DNA from: Glandiceps talaboti
Taxonomy: Eukaryota; Hemichordata; Enteropneusta; Spengelidae
Assembly (NCBI RefSeq): GCF_964340395.1
Contig: NC_135552.1
Coordinates: 25,904,681-25,968,680 of the forward strand
Length of the DNA: 64,000 bases
Reading direction: 5' to 3'
Position numbers and translations under genes: made by a program. Position 1 is the stretch's first letter. Each line of letters opens with the position of its first letter. Shown here one piece after another: positions 1-12,132 of the stretch. A model generated the notes under the pieces. The model saw nothing but the letters and a program-made list of their open reading frames with translations, ran no database searches and was not told where the DNA came from.

Positions 1-1081
1 TTACCGCAGGGGGCGTGCTTTCACATTGATAGATTCTAAATGACTATCTTGAACAGGATCGGTTGCACTGTCACTGGTTTGCTTGGCATAGGTGATAGTA
101 TCAATGATACAGTATGATATTAATTTGATGTTTTTCCTACACCTTGATATCTACAAAATATATCAAAGTTAAAAAATGTATTAAAGCTATCATATTCTAG
201 TACTTCGAAGTCTATCTAAATTGAAATTAGCATATATTTAAAATTCCGTACTGAGTTAAAGCTGATATTGGTAATGATCAAAACAAACAAACGTGCAACC
301 CCGTCAACCCCATCACTGTCGCAACTACCAATAGAGCGACCAAGAAGAATCGGAAATAGGTAAAATCATAAGCAAAGGTGCATCCAACGGGCTTATTTGT
401 GGTTTTCATTGATTATATATTGTTTCAGACCAAAAAATGATATTTTAATAGAATCGCCCCCAACAAAATATTGTGGGGAGGGTGTTTAGCTGTTCTAAGT
501 GCCCTCCCACTGATGGTGATGGATATCTGCCCTCCCTTCCTTCCACTGGATTTCAACTCCCCCCCCCCCCAGCCCATTGCCCATCCAATATTGAGAATGA
601 TTTAACAACTACCCCGCGACTCAACGCTTGTGATAACCAATACACCAACAATTCATTTTGACGTACATAATGTGTGCTCACCCCCCCCCCCCCCCCACAA
701 TTCCATGTTTTCCCCTCCCACTATCAAACTCAGGACTTCCCCGCCGCAATTCTTCCTTGTATGCTGCCTACAGATCGAAAAAAAATGCCCGCCCACTGAA
801 AAATTTCGTAAGCTCTTTGCAGAACAGCTTCGTTGACTGCACATGGTTTTTGCGAAATAGTTTATCAGATCGAGAGTACGAGTACATTATTGGACACAGC
901 CATATATATCAAATCGAATGACGAAACGATGACGTGATACGAGGAAACTTTGTTTGATTAAGGCGGCTTAATATAACGTTAACTCATATCAAAGATCAAA
1001 TGGAGCAGTTCATGTTTTCTTTATTATAACTAAATCGATTTTAAGAACGGGAATCTGATAAGGCAAGGATGCATTCAGTAA
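1..1081. other. gene-free stretch with C-runs
   Basis: No supported gene. Short overlapping frames on both strands are explained by C/G homopolymers near 560 and 680-697. The C-rich part (about 460-800) resembles in style the C-run ends of the DNA elements at 53.5 and 46.2 kb, but I see no terminal inverted repeat. Confidence 0.5.
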
Positions 1082-1082
1082 A

Positions 1083-2001
1083 CTGTATAATACGACATGA
1101 AGACATGTATGATCGTCACTGAATGATTGTAAAGTGCACATAACTGTATAATACGACATGAAGACATGTATGATCGTCACTGAATGATTGTAAAGTGCAC
1201 ATAACTGTATAATACGACATGAAGACATGTATGATCGTCACTGAATGATTGTAAAGTGCACATAACTGTATAATACGACATGAAGACATGTATGATCGTC
1301 ACTGAATGATTGTAAAGTGCACATAACTGTATAATACGACATGAAGACATGTATGATCGTCACTGAATGATTGTAAAGTGCACATAACTGTATAATACGA
1401 CATGAAGACATGTGTGATCGTCACTGAATGATTGTAAAGTGCACATAACTGTATAATACGACATGAAGACATGTGTGATCGTCACTGAATGATTGTAAAG
1501 TGCACATAACTGTATAATACGACATGAAGACATGTGTGATCGTCACTGAATGATTGTAAAGTGCACATAGCTGTATAATACGACATGAAGACATGTGTGA
1601 TCGTCACTGAATGATTGTAAAGTGCACATAGCTGTATAATACGACATGAAGACATGTGTGATCGTCACTGAATGATTGTAAAGTGCACATAGCTGTATAA
1701 TACGACATGAAGACATGTGTGATCGTCACTGAATGATTGTAAAGTGCACATAACTGTATAATACGACATGAAGACATGTGTGATCGTCACTGAATGATTG
1801 TAAAGTGCACATAACTGTATAATACGACATGAAGACATGTGTGATCGTCACTGAATGATTGTAAAGTGCACATAACTGTATAATACGACATGAAGACATG
1901 TGTGATCGTCACTGAATGATTGTAAAGTGCACATAACTGTATAATACGACATGAAGACATGTGTGATCGTCACTGAATTATTGTAAAGTGCACATAACTG
2001 T
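1083..2001. repeat. 61-bp minisatellite, 15 copies
   Basis: The core tgtataatacgacatgaag recurs every 61 bp from 1084 to 1938, 15 times, and the array ends in a partial copy. Copies are almost identical. Copies 1-5 read gacatgtatg where later copies read gacatgtgtg, and copies 9-11 share catagctg instead of cataactg, so variants occur in blocks, which suggests growth by local duplication. Confidence 0.95.
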
Positions 2002-2131
2002 ACAGGGTTCAACCTGTAAAAAAGAAAGATTTTATGAGTTGAGAGTATTTATTGATTCTAAGATAAGACCGCTCAATGCCATTTGATATCTCGATAAGTC
2101 AATATATGTAACATCGAATCTAACAGACTTA

Positions 2132-2153
2132 CCCCCCCCCCCCACACACACAC

Positions 2154-2186
<33 letters not shown>
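2132..2186. repeat. poly-C followed by (CA)n microsatellite
   Basis: A run of about 12 C followed by CA dinucleotides with one CG interruption. The flanking stretch up to about 2588 has no feature I can support. Confidence 0.9.
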
Positions 2187-2588
2187 TTTATACATATTAG
2201 TTGTCTTGCACATATAACGATGTATATAAGGCCGGGATATAAGGACATCTAACGTGTGACAATTGCCAAAATTCACGAGAGGATGAAGTACAATTTTTTG
2301 TTTTATTTTAATCTGTACATAACTCAGAAAAGCATTAATGTTACTAGATAAAATAATAATTTTATACGATAAACTACAACGTTTAATGGTAAAATTTCCA
2401 ATTGATACAGCAAACTAGTACTGAGGCCTTTAACCGTAGGAAAAACGTCATTTACAACTTTTACAACTGAGACATAGTCTTTGTACCCTAGGATCAGCTA
2501 GAGGGATGGATGTGAGTTTTTTGTAAATAAATTTTATGTAAGTACTGTATAATTTTATTTGTTAAGTCCACATGAGACACCTTAATAA

Positions 2589-3050
2589 ACAATAACATAA
2601 CATAACATAACATAACATAACATAACATAACAACATAACATAACATAACATAACATAACATAACATAACAACACAACACAACATAACATAGCATAACATA
2701 ACATAGCATAGCATTACATAGCATAACATAACATAACATAAAATAACATAACATAACAACATAACATAACATAGCATAACATAACATAGCATAGCATTAC
2801 ATAGCATAACATAACATAACATAACATAACATAACAACATAACATAACATAACAACACAACACAACATAACATAACATAACATAGCATAGCATAACATAG
2901 CATAACATAACATAGCATAGCATTACATAGCATAACATAACATAACATAACAACATAACAACACAACACAACACAACACAACACAACATAACATAACATA
3001 ACATAACATAGCATAGCATTACATAGCATAACATAACATAACATAACATG
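2589..3050. repeat. (CATAA)n pentanucleotide satellite with variants
   Basis: About 460 bp of CATAA repeats interrupted by higher-order variants (catagcattacatagcataa, acaacacaacac) that themselves recur several times. Frames of 97-173 codons on the minus strand (MLCYVMLCYV type) are products of the period and not genes. The same pentamer, in the opposite orientation, recurs in the GNAT array at 41.7, 47.5 and 61.6 kb. Confidence 0.95.
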
Positions 3051-4984
3051 CACATATAACTGGTTCGTAGACTTTGTCTTCAAAGTCCAATCAATGGGGG
3101 CTTGATAGTATACCGTATCAAATTATTTTTCATAATGCATTCATTCGCATTGTGTGGATATAATAAAACAAACAAACAAACAATTTAAAGCAAACAAAAA
3201 CACTTAATGTCATTTGGTTGTTTACCAAAGCCTAATCAGTTCTTACCATTACTATGTGGAAGATTTGTAGCAGTAAGTTACATTTGGAAACGATGCAATA
3301 CTTAGTAGTTTTTGAGATATCGTGTCAGACAAAACCATAACACAATCAACCCTTATGGGAGGTAAAAATTACCTTCAGTATTGCTATAGGGTCACTCATG
3401 TCGGATCTTATACACCATAAGACATGGTATAAAATATAATTTAGATTTTATCTGTACTACATGACTTTATTTTTTAGAAATCCTTGCGATGGTCGTGATA
3501 TTGATCGTATCCTAGAGGCATCGTTGAGTCGAACGATTTAAGTTTAACGTACATCAGATTTTTCGGGGTATATAGTTAAATTAATTTTCATGAAATCATA
3601 GACACTGCATATGATGAAACTCGCCAATCTCACAAAAAGTAAATTTACACAAATGATAAATTTATGCAATATATACATATATTCTTTCCGTATTTTGATG
3701 GGTTACTCGCGTGATTACAGCGCTAGTTTAATGTTTGTGCAGCACGCAATCCCAACTTTTGGGACGCTCAGACGTAAACCAACATACAATTTTTGTGAAC
3801 GTATCAGAAATAGTCAAAATAGTGTAATTGCAGTGGTGCTCAATTCCGATACAATCCTCTATTCGGGGATTTTAAAATTGTATGGAGATTTATTGTATTT
3901 TTAAATGCTTGTATTTGTTCATGTGTGTATTTGTCAGTTTGTCTCTTTTACCTTCTACTTGTTTTAAATATGCTGTTTTTGTGTGTTTATGGGATGTTTA
4001 TGAGCGGGTTTTTTTTTGCGTTCTTTTCTTTCCCGAAATAAAGTTTAATAATAATTACAGTTTACACTACCTCAGCTACCTGTAGACTTTGAAGGACTAA
4101 TACTAAAACACTATTTCAGCAATAACTGACATTGATTTTGTGAATTTTCGCTCGTACTTCCAAGGAAGTTTGACTTTTATGGTAATATTTTGGATGCATA
4201 CGAAGAATTCATCATAAATTATATTTCAGAACAGCATAATCAACTTTTGAAATTTTAGTCGTGTTAGATGATGTCAACAGTTCAGACACAAAATATTATC
4301 GGTAGGCGAAAATAAAAATGTTTTTTTTTTTTTTTTTTTTATTTTATTTTTATTTTGATGTTAGAGCTGAAATTTGGGTCGGTCTGGTAATGAGAAACAG
4401 GAAAAAAAAACTATAGGGTCACCTTTAGCATGATTAGTAGACATACCCGACTTTGCAGGATGATTGAGGTCAGCAAACCTCTTTGAGAGACTTTGTGACA
4501 TCTGCAAATTATTGGGGGTAACAGTTGTTGATGCTTGTTTACATGGACAATGCACTGATTGTCAAGACAAACATAATGATAGTGCTGGTAGATTTATGGC
4601 TGTATGGATATGCAACATATTTTTCTCTCAATCATATACTGGTTAACTGATACTGAAGAATTCTCATAATATTGACAATTCTCGATTTATGGCTATGGGA
4701 CACAGTACAAGGTATTGATTGTCAATACAAGTATATACTAGTAAATGTTGGTGTATGGCCATACGATGTAGCAAAGTGTAATTATTATTAACACAAACTT
4801 CCACTCAGACTGGGTGGTAAGAGGTGTGTAGCAATGTATGGATATGGAACATAGAAAAATGTATTGATTGTTAATATAAACAAATAATGGAAGTAATATA
4901 GGTTTTGGATTAGGTGTAATTCTTCAGTACATTGAAATTGCTGCCACAGGGCATTGCAATCATTCTCAATACAAGTATATAATA
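3051..4984. other. gene-free stretch
   Basis: AT-rich unique sequence with a poly-T run at about 4321-4340. The open frames are short, have no recognisable domain and lack paired splice sites, so I see no gene here. Confidence 0.5.
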
Positions 4985-6626
4985 GGGAAATTGCAGCAAT
5001 GGTATGTAGATACAAGGCCCTGCAATTCCATGAGATATTTGACATTTTAATGATACAGACATATGTTGCAGCAATGGTATGTATGTAGATGCAAGGCCCT
5101 GCAATTCCATGTGATACAGACATATGTTGCAGCAATGGCATGTAGATGCAAGGCCCTGTAATTCCATGTGATACAGACATATGTTGCAGCAATGGTATGT
5201 AGATGCAAGGCCCTGCAATGCCATGTGATACAGACATATGTTGCAGCAATGGTATGTAGATGCAGGGCCCTACAATTCCATGTGATACAGACATATGTTG
5301 CAGCAATGGTATGTAGATGCAGGGCCCTACAATTCCATGTGATATTGGACATTGTAATGATACAGACATATGTTGCAGCAATGGTATGTAGATGCAAGGC
5401 CCTACAATTCCATGTGATATTGGACATTGTAATGATACAGACATATGTTGCAGCAATGGTACGTAGATGCAAGGCCCTGCAATGCCATGTGATATTGGAC
5501 ATTGTAATGATACAGACATATGTTACAGCAATGGTATGTAGATGCAAGGCCCTACAATTCCATGTGATATTGGACATTGTAATGATACAGACATATGTTG
5601 CAGCAATGGTATGTAGATGCAAGGCCCTGCAATGCCATGTGATATTGGACATTGTAATGATACAGACATATGTTGCAGCAATGGTATGTAGATGCAAGGC
5701 CCTGCAATTCCATGTGATACAGACATATGTTGCAGCAATGGTATGTAGATGCAAGGCCCTGCAATTCCATGTGATATTGGACATTGTAATTATACAGACA
5801 TATGTTGCAGCAATGGTATGTAGATGCAAGGCCCTGCAATGCCATGTGATACAGACATATGTTGCAGCAATGGTATGTAGATGCAAGGCCCTGCAATGCC
5901 ATGTGATACAGACATATGTTGCAGCAATGGTATGTAGATGCAAGGCCCTGCAATGCCATGTGATACAGACATATGTTGCAGCAATGGTATGTAGATGCAA
6001 GGCTCTGCAATGCCATGTGATACAGACATATGTTGCAGCAATGGTATGTAGATGCAAGGCTCTGCAATTCCATGTGATACTGGACATTGTAATGATACAG
6101 ACATATGTTGCAGCAATGGTATGTAGATACAAGGTCCTGCAATTCCATGAGATATTGGACATTGTAATGATACAGACATATGTTGCAGCAATGGTATGTA
6201 GATGCAAGGCTCTGCAATGCCATGTGATACAGACATATGTTGCAGCAATGGTATGTAGATGCAAGGCTCTGCAATGCCATGTGATACAGACATATATTGC
6301 AGCAATGGTATGTAGATGCAAGGCCCTGCAATGCCATGTGATACAGACATATGTTGCAGCAATGGTATGTAGATGCAAGGCCCTGCAATGCCATGTGATA
6401 CAGACATATATTGCAGCAATGGTATGTAGATGCAAGGCCCTGCAATTCCATGTGATACTGGACATTGTAATGATACAGACATATGTTGCAGCAATGGTAT
6501 GTAGATGCAAGGCCCTGCAATGCCATGTGATACAGACATATGTTGCAGCAATGGTATGTAGATGCAAGGCCCTGCAATTCCATGTGATACTGGACATTGT
6601 AATGATACAGACATATGTTGCAGCAA
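4985..6626. repeat. 57/75-bp minisatellite, about 25 units
   Basis: The core cagcaatggtatgtagatgc recurs about 25 times at spacings of either 57 or 75 bp. The longer unit carries an extra 18 bp (gatattggacattgtaat). Both lengths are multiples of three, so frames stay open across the array on both strands (489 codons on plus, 542, 376 and 293 on minus). No signal peptide or domain is visible, and simultaneous openness on both strands argues for period geometry rather than coding. Units also differ by recurring single changes (cctgcaattcc or cctgcaatgcc). Confidence 0.95.
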
Positions 6627-7260
6627 ATGTTGATTGATGTAAGTATATATTGATAGAGACTTCTGACACATACATTTAACACTTACTTTGTTACTTGTGT
6701 ATTATTGACACACAAAATAAGTTAAATAAAACATTTCTTTTATTACATCAGTAGATACACACATAGCAAAAATTACATCAACCATTTACAGTAAACAAGC
6801 AGTTAGTACCATATTCACAAAAACCTGACAGTGAGTAAAAAAACATTGAGCTTGGCAGTGAGAAGTCATATAATCTACAGTATATCATTTATCAAAACTA
6901 CGATTCTGAATTCATTATTTCTGTAATAGCACAGAGCTAAAAATACTTTTTTTTTTGTGGGGGGGGGGATACATTTCAATAATTAAATTCATTTATATTT
7001 TGTACTGTAAATAAACTTTCCAAAAATAAAAAGAGATACATCTAAACTTAAATTTCAACTCAGCACAACATTCATCAGTGGTAGTCTAATGTGTATTGGA
7101 ATATTTTCCCCAGTTTTAAACTGTCAAATATAGAAACATCAATAAAACTTTCATAATTTAATTTACTGTAAATGAGTAGGGTATAAAAATTATCAAAAGA
7201 TTCTACTAAAATTAATTTTCAGCTATGGCAGCAAAATTCATCAGTTTTATATTATTTTCT
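6627..7260. other. gene-free stretch
   Basis: AT-rich unique sequence with a T-run followed by a G-run at about 6948-6969. No coding or RNA feature is visible. Confidence 0.5.
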
Positions 7261-7392
7261 AACATTTTTCTTCATTCAGCCAACAAAAATACAAGTGACC
7301 TAAGGGGTCTTGTCACTACATTTTGCAAGATTGCGTACTGACAAAACCCTTAGGCAACATGACTATTTTCTAGCCGAATGAAGAAAAATGTT
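7261..7392. mobile_element. 132-bp hairpin MITE, copy 1
   Basis: The ends aacatttttcttcattcagc (7261-7280) and gccgaatgaagaaaaatgtt (7373-7392) are inverted repeats matching at 19 of 20 positions. Inner blocks (gtgacctaaggggt and aacccttaggcaac) also pair, so almost the whole element can fold into one hairpin. A diverged relative lies at 20472-20604, which shows that this is a dispersed family. I see no clear target-site duplication and no transposase, so it is non-autonomous. Confidence 0.7.
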
Positions 7393-7504
7393 GGGAATAT
7401 ATTATTATACCAGCTTGTGAAACATTGTAAAAAATAATGGTGATTTTGAATATTTTGACTCATATTTCGAATACAGCAGAACCAATGGTGTAGGTATGTG
7501 TTGT

Positions 7505-8157
7505 GACATAGCCATGTGTTATGTCTTAGCCATGTGTTGTGACATAGCCATGTGTTGTGACATAGCCATGTGTTGGCATAGCCATGTGTTGTGTCTTAGC
7601 CATGTGTTGTGACATAGCTATGTGTTGTGACATAGCCATGTGTTGTGTCTTAGCCATGTGTTGTGACATAGGCATGTGTTGTGTCTTAGCCATGTGTTGT
7701 GTCTTAGCCATGTGTTGTGACATAGGCATGTGTTGTGACATAGGCATGTGTTGTGTCTTAGCCATGTGTTGTGTCTTAGCCATGTGTTGTGACATAGGCA
7801 TGTGTTGGCATAGCCATGTGTTGTGACATAGCCATGTGTTGTGACATAGCTATGTGTTGTGACATAGCCATGTGTTGTGACATAGGCATGTGTTGACATA
7901 GCCATGTGTTGTGTCTTAGCCATGTGTTGTGACATAGCCATGTGTTATGTCTTAGCCATGTGTTGTGTCTTAGCCATGTGTTGTGACATAGGCATGTGTT
8001 GTGTCTTAGCCATGTGTTGTGACATAGCCATGTGTTATGTCTTAGCCATGTGTTGTGTCTTAGCCATGTGTTGTGACATAGGCATGTGTTGTGACATAGC
8101 CATGTGTTGTGACATAGCCATGTGTTGTGTCTTAGCCATGTGTTGTGACATAGCCAT
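7505..8157. repeat. 18-bp minisatellite of two interleaved unit types
   Basis: Some 36 units of 18 bp built from gccatgtgttgtgacata and gccatgtgttgtgtctta, with ggcatg variants and a few shortened units. The period is a multiple of three, so Cys/Met-rich frames stay open on plus and Gln/His-rich frames on minus. These are artefacts of the period. No regular order of the two unit types is apparent. Confidence 0.95.
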
Positions 8158-8639
8158 GTACAACAACCAGGGTATAAATTCATACTTTTTATTCAGTTTG
8201 GCTTGCACATGGTATAATAGTATTTATACAACAACAAAAACATATGTAGTATAGTATATGTATATTTATGTATATAATAACAATTCAGATTTTTTAAATA
8301 TTTCATTTCTTCTACAACTACTAAAATGAAGCAAATGCAATCAGGCATATTTCATTGGAAAATATGTATTGACTGGTCTTTCACAAATTGAAATCTCTTC
8401 TTTACTAGAGTAACATTCATATATACAATTCTGCTGCTACACAAATAAACTTACTAAAATGATCTATTACATTCTGGCTGTAGAACAACCAACATTACCC
8501 ATGCAACCGGATGAAACGTGTTCATTTTGTAGACTGATTACAAAAGGATTAACACACATTAAAACAATATTCCATCTACAGTGAAGAATACATGAGTGTT
8601 AAAAAAAAATGAAAGTGCAATGTTCCAACATGATAAGAG
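8158..8639. other. gene-free stretch
   Basis: AT-rich unique sequence between two tandem arrays. I see no feature in it. Confidence 0.5.
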
Positions 8640-9165
8640 AATTAATTCGGCAGGTATCAGCAGTAAAACAGTAATCCTGAAACCTTCAAAGTACATTTGT
8701 TCATACATGGAGAACATGAAACAGTAGTAGACCGCACTACTGAAATAAAATTGCTACATTCCATTATGAACATGACAATGAATTTCACAGATGTTGGCAG
8801 TAATAGAGCAACCATAAAACCTACAAAGTACATTTGTTCATACATGGAGGACATGAAACTGTTAGTATAGCAACTCACTAAACTAAAACTAAAATTGCTA
8901 AGTTCCATCATGTTAAAGAATTCCACAGGAAGGTATTGCCACTATTGGCAGTAATAGAGCCACCACAAAATCTGCAAAGTACATTTGTTCATACATGGTG
9001 AACATCAAACTGTTAATAACTCACAAAAACAAAAACAAAAATAAAATTTCAGCATTTCATAACGACAAAAAACTTCAGTAGGAAAATATTAGCAGTAATA
9101 GAGAAACTATGAAACCAATAAAGTAAAGTACAGTTGTTCATACACAGAGGACAAGGAACTGTAAG
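8640..9165. repeat. four degenerate copies of a 137-151 bp tandem repeat
   Basis: The block aaagtacatttgttcatacatg recurs, with changes, at about 8688, 8825, 8976 and 9125. Each is preceded by a cagtaatagagc-like and a ggtattggcag-like block. The spacing drifts and the copies differ, so this array is older than the neighbouring ones. Confidence 0.8.
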
Positions 9166-9826
9166 ATATCACACAACTCAAACCATTCCCTATAAATCAT
9201 GCATTTCAAAGAAACAGCAAGTCCCCTGTGTTACAGTGATATGCTTGACTGTACAGAACCTGGGGAAATCAATACTTAGCTATGATGTATCAATTCTGAT
9301 AATTCACCCCAAACATGGTAATTAAACATTAATGCCCCTCTACATGAACTCTTTGAAGACATACTCAATCTCAATATTATTATTTATTTATTGGGCAAAA
9401 ACTCAGGATATATCCACCCAGGGTCACCATCACATGTTTTGCAGTGAACCAGCATGAGTTTTCTCACTGATCCAAGACAAGGCTTTATCACTGATCCAAC
9501 ACTAAAGTTATATGTACATAATGATATAAAATGTAAATCCTCCGTTGCTATTCTATTAGACTAACCTCAAACAAAGATAAAAAGATGCTGCATTCTCCAT
9601 GATAATCTCAGATTCTATGATGTCTTCTGATCAATACACTGTATAAAATCCATCACTTCATACACACCCTCACCCCTGATGCACAGTGAAGTATTAAAAC
9701 ACACATTTGCTACGCCAGTATTTTCACTATTTCAAATCAGCTGTTACACCTTTGCCACTAAAATACACAAAGTAAAAATCAAAGTGAAAATACTGTTTAC
9801 TGATGGTTACTAAGCATACCTTCCTA

Positions 9827-9873
<47 letters not shown>

Positions 9874-10652
9874 GCAGCAGCAGCAACAACAACAACATGA
9901 ACATTAGGTCCACATAAATCAGTCAGAACTGTGTCTCTTTTCAGTGAAAAATAAATCCATTGAAAATGTATTACTAGTATTTCATAGTACATTACTGTAA
10001 ACTAGATATTTTTGCTATTAGAAAGCTTAGCAAATTTATAGTCTTCAGCTAGTTCTCAAAGACTAATTTTTACTAATTACCAGACTGGTACATTGTGTTT
10101 ATGTATAAGAAGGCATTTCAGTCACTTTCATTTTTGTGGTTTTTGTTTTCAAGCGAAATAAATCAAAATAAGTTTTTTACAAAAAATTCAAGGTTTGCAA
10201 TATATTCTACTCAGTTTCAGTACACATACATGTATCACTTTGTATAATTACATATGAAAACCACACCAGTGCTGAACTAATCATTAGCATCTATATATAC
10301 AATTAATTATATAAGATTTGGTTTACATTACTGGTGGGATATATGGCAGAGAGAGATGATATGAGAGATAAGTATACAATTTATACTGTTTCATGTTTAA
10401 TGTATATTTCTTGTTACATAATGAATATTTTAGAGAAAAGTTCAAATGCTATTGGCAGACTTGTCACATCTTAACTTTCTCCAATAATTCCAATATGCTA
10501 CTGGGAAGCATGAAACTGCACAGTCACAATTTTAGGAAAACGTTGTTTTTCTTGAGTGTGGTACTAGACAAGGTTACAATCACCAAACGTGTACACTATT
10601 ATTACAAATGATTAAAAATGGACATAGTAAAGGATTTGTGATGTATTTACAG
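9166..10652. repeat. gene-free stretch with a (CAA)n microsatellite
   Basis: A CAA trinucleotide run with a few CAG interruptions lies at about 9829-9896. The rest is AT-rich and shows no supported gene. Confidence 0.7.
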
Positions 10653-10806
10653 CAATGTCCATATCAAATACAGCAATGTCCATATCAAAGACAGCAATGT
10701 CCATATCAAATACAGCATTGTCCATATCAAATACAGCAATGTCCATATCAAATACAGCAATGTCCATATCAAATACAGCATTGTCCATATCAAATACAGC
10801 ATTGTG
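10653..10806. repeat. 21-bp minisatellite, about 7 copies
   Basis: The unit gtccatatcaaatacagcaat is repeated in tandem about seven times; some copies end in cagcatt. The period is seven codons, so a short Tyr/Gln/Cys-rich frame stays open by chance. Confidence 0.9.
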
Positions 10807-11034
10807 TGTTTCTAAAATAACCTAAAACACCCTTAAATTGGCTAAGACTTTACACATTTTTACCCCACATTGTACAGGGTGCTTGATTATAGCTCCCAGC
10901 TATTTATATAAACATTGACTTTGGAGAAAGGCGATGACTATAGATTCAACGCTATATAGTCTCTGATATTCTCTCCCTCTCTTTTACAAACACTTTATAT
11001 AAAGGCAAACATTACTCCTTCAGTGTAGATTTAA

Positions 11035-11377
11035 TAATTAATAATAATGTCAGTTTTTATACAGTGCTTTCCCACACTGTGCTCAAAGCGCCTGACAATT
11101 ATTACCCCTGGCATGGACTTTTAATAATACAACAGCCCTTTTATACTTCCTCCTTGGGGAGCATACAATCCATTGCAGCTTCTATAAGTGCATAGGACTA
11201 AAGCATTCATATTACAACCTATATCCTGCCGGTTCCCTGATTATACAGTTGGGTTGACAGAGGCACAATCATGGTTGAAACCGCCCAAGGACTTTAGCCA
11301 CTCAGAAACAATCTACTGCATTGAGGCTCAAACCTGCGATTGTAACAGTTCTGTTGTTTCTTCAAAGATTGACTAAC
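11035..11377 (-). mobile_element. tRNA-derived SINE, older copy
   Basis: The sequence aligns block by block with the SINE at 49710-50083, sharing for example gctcaaagcgc, acaattattacccctggc, gagcatacaatccattgcagc and ccaaggactttagccactca. Read on minus it ends in a TAA/TTA-rich tail at about 11035-11050. The tRNA-like head near 11320-11377 is strongly decayed. It lies just 3' of the last coding exon of the 611-residue gene. Confidence 0.75.
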
Positions 11378-11510
11378 AATAACATTACCCTTTCATAATG
11401 CAGCTCTATAATAAATATATCACTTCTTCAGATGGCACACTATTTACAATAGATGTGGTGAAGAACAGTCTTCTCAGCAAGTAGTTAGTTTTCTGTTGTT
11501 TTTAATTTTC

Positions 11511-12101
11511 TCAGTTAAATGTCATCCTTGGATATGGTGATGAAGGCAGGTTTGATGGTTTGGGATGGCTGATCATTACTGGAGCTGGCGCCAAATCGCT
11601 ATATGGATACACAAAACCTTCAGGGCGCTAGGAAGAACAAGAAAGAGAGACAGAATATCATTTCCGTGTAAACATGACCGGAAGAGCATTCCTTGTGTGT
11701 ATCTAGGACTAAGAATCTCTTGATAACAGAACAATCTGAACAAAGTCTTACATCTTGGTTTATCATGAGATTTCATAATTACTAAAGTATGTTTACATTT
11801 CATTCTTTTAAAGGATGTCCCTTTTTTTGGTATTATTCTTTGTCTCCATAATGTAATATTATTATGATTCAGCAAATGATTAACCTTTTTGTAACATTCA
11901 TAAACATAATTATTTTACATAAGAAATAGAAAAAAATCATAGTATGAATAATGGTATAACAAATTAACATTCCACTCAACCTATTGATTTCAATTGCTGG
12001 ATTGTTGCTTAGCTACCATACAAGTTACCGTAGATACTTTCAACACCATATATAATGATACTTTCTTTGCTTGTACAATTGTTATTATCTATGACAGGTC
12101 A

Positions 12102-12132
<31 letters not shown>

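Noticed and set aside
2494-3083. Cys/Met/Tyr-rich frames on minus
   Set aside because: Products of a pentanucleotide satellite; several overlapping frames look alike.
5047-6675. Frames of 293-542 codons on both strands read as a repeat protein
   Set aside because: They follow from unit lengths divisible by three, are open on both strands at once, and have no signal, domain or splice context.
7505-8157. CRISPR-like array
   Set aside because: Repeats are directly adjacent 18-mers without spacers, in an animal genome context.
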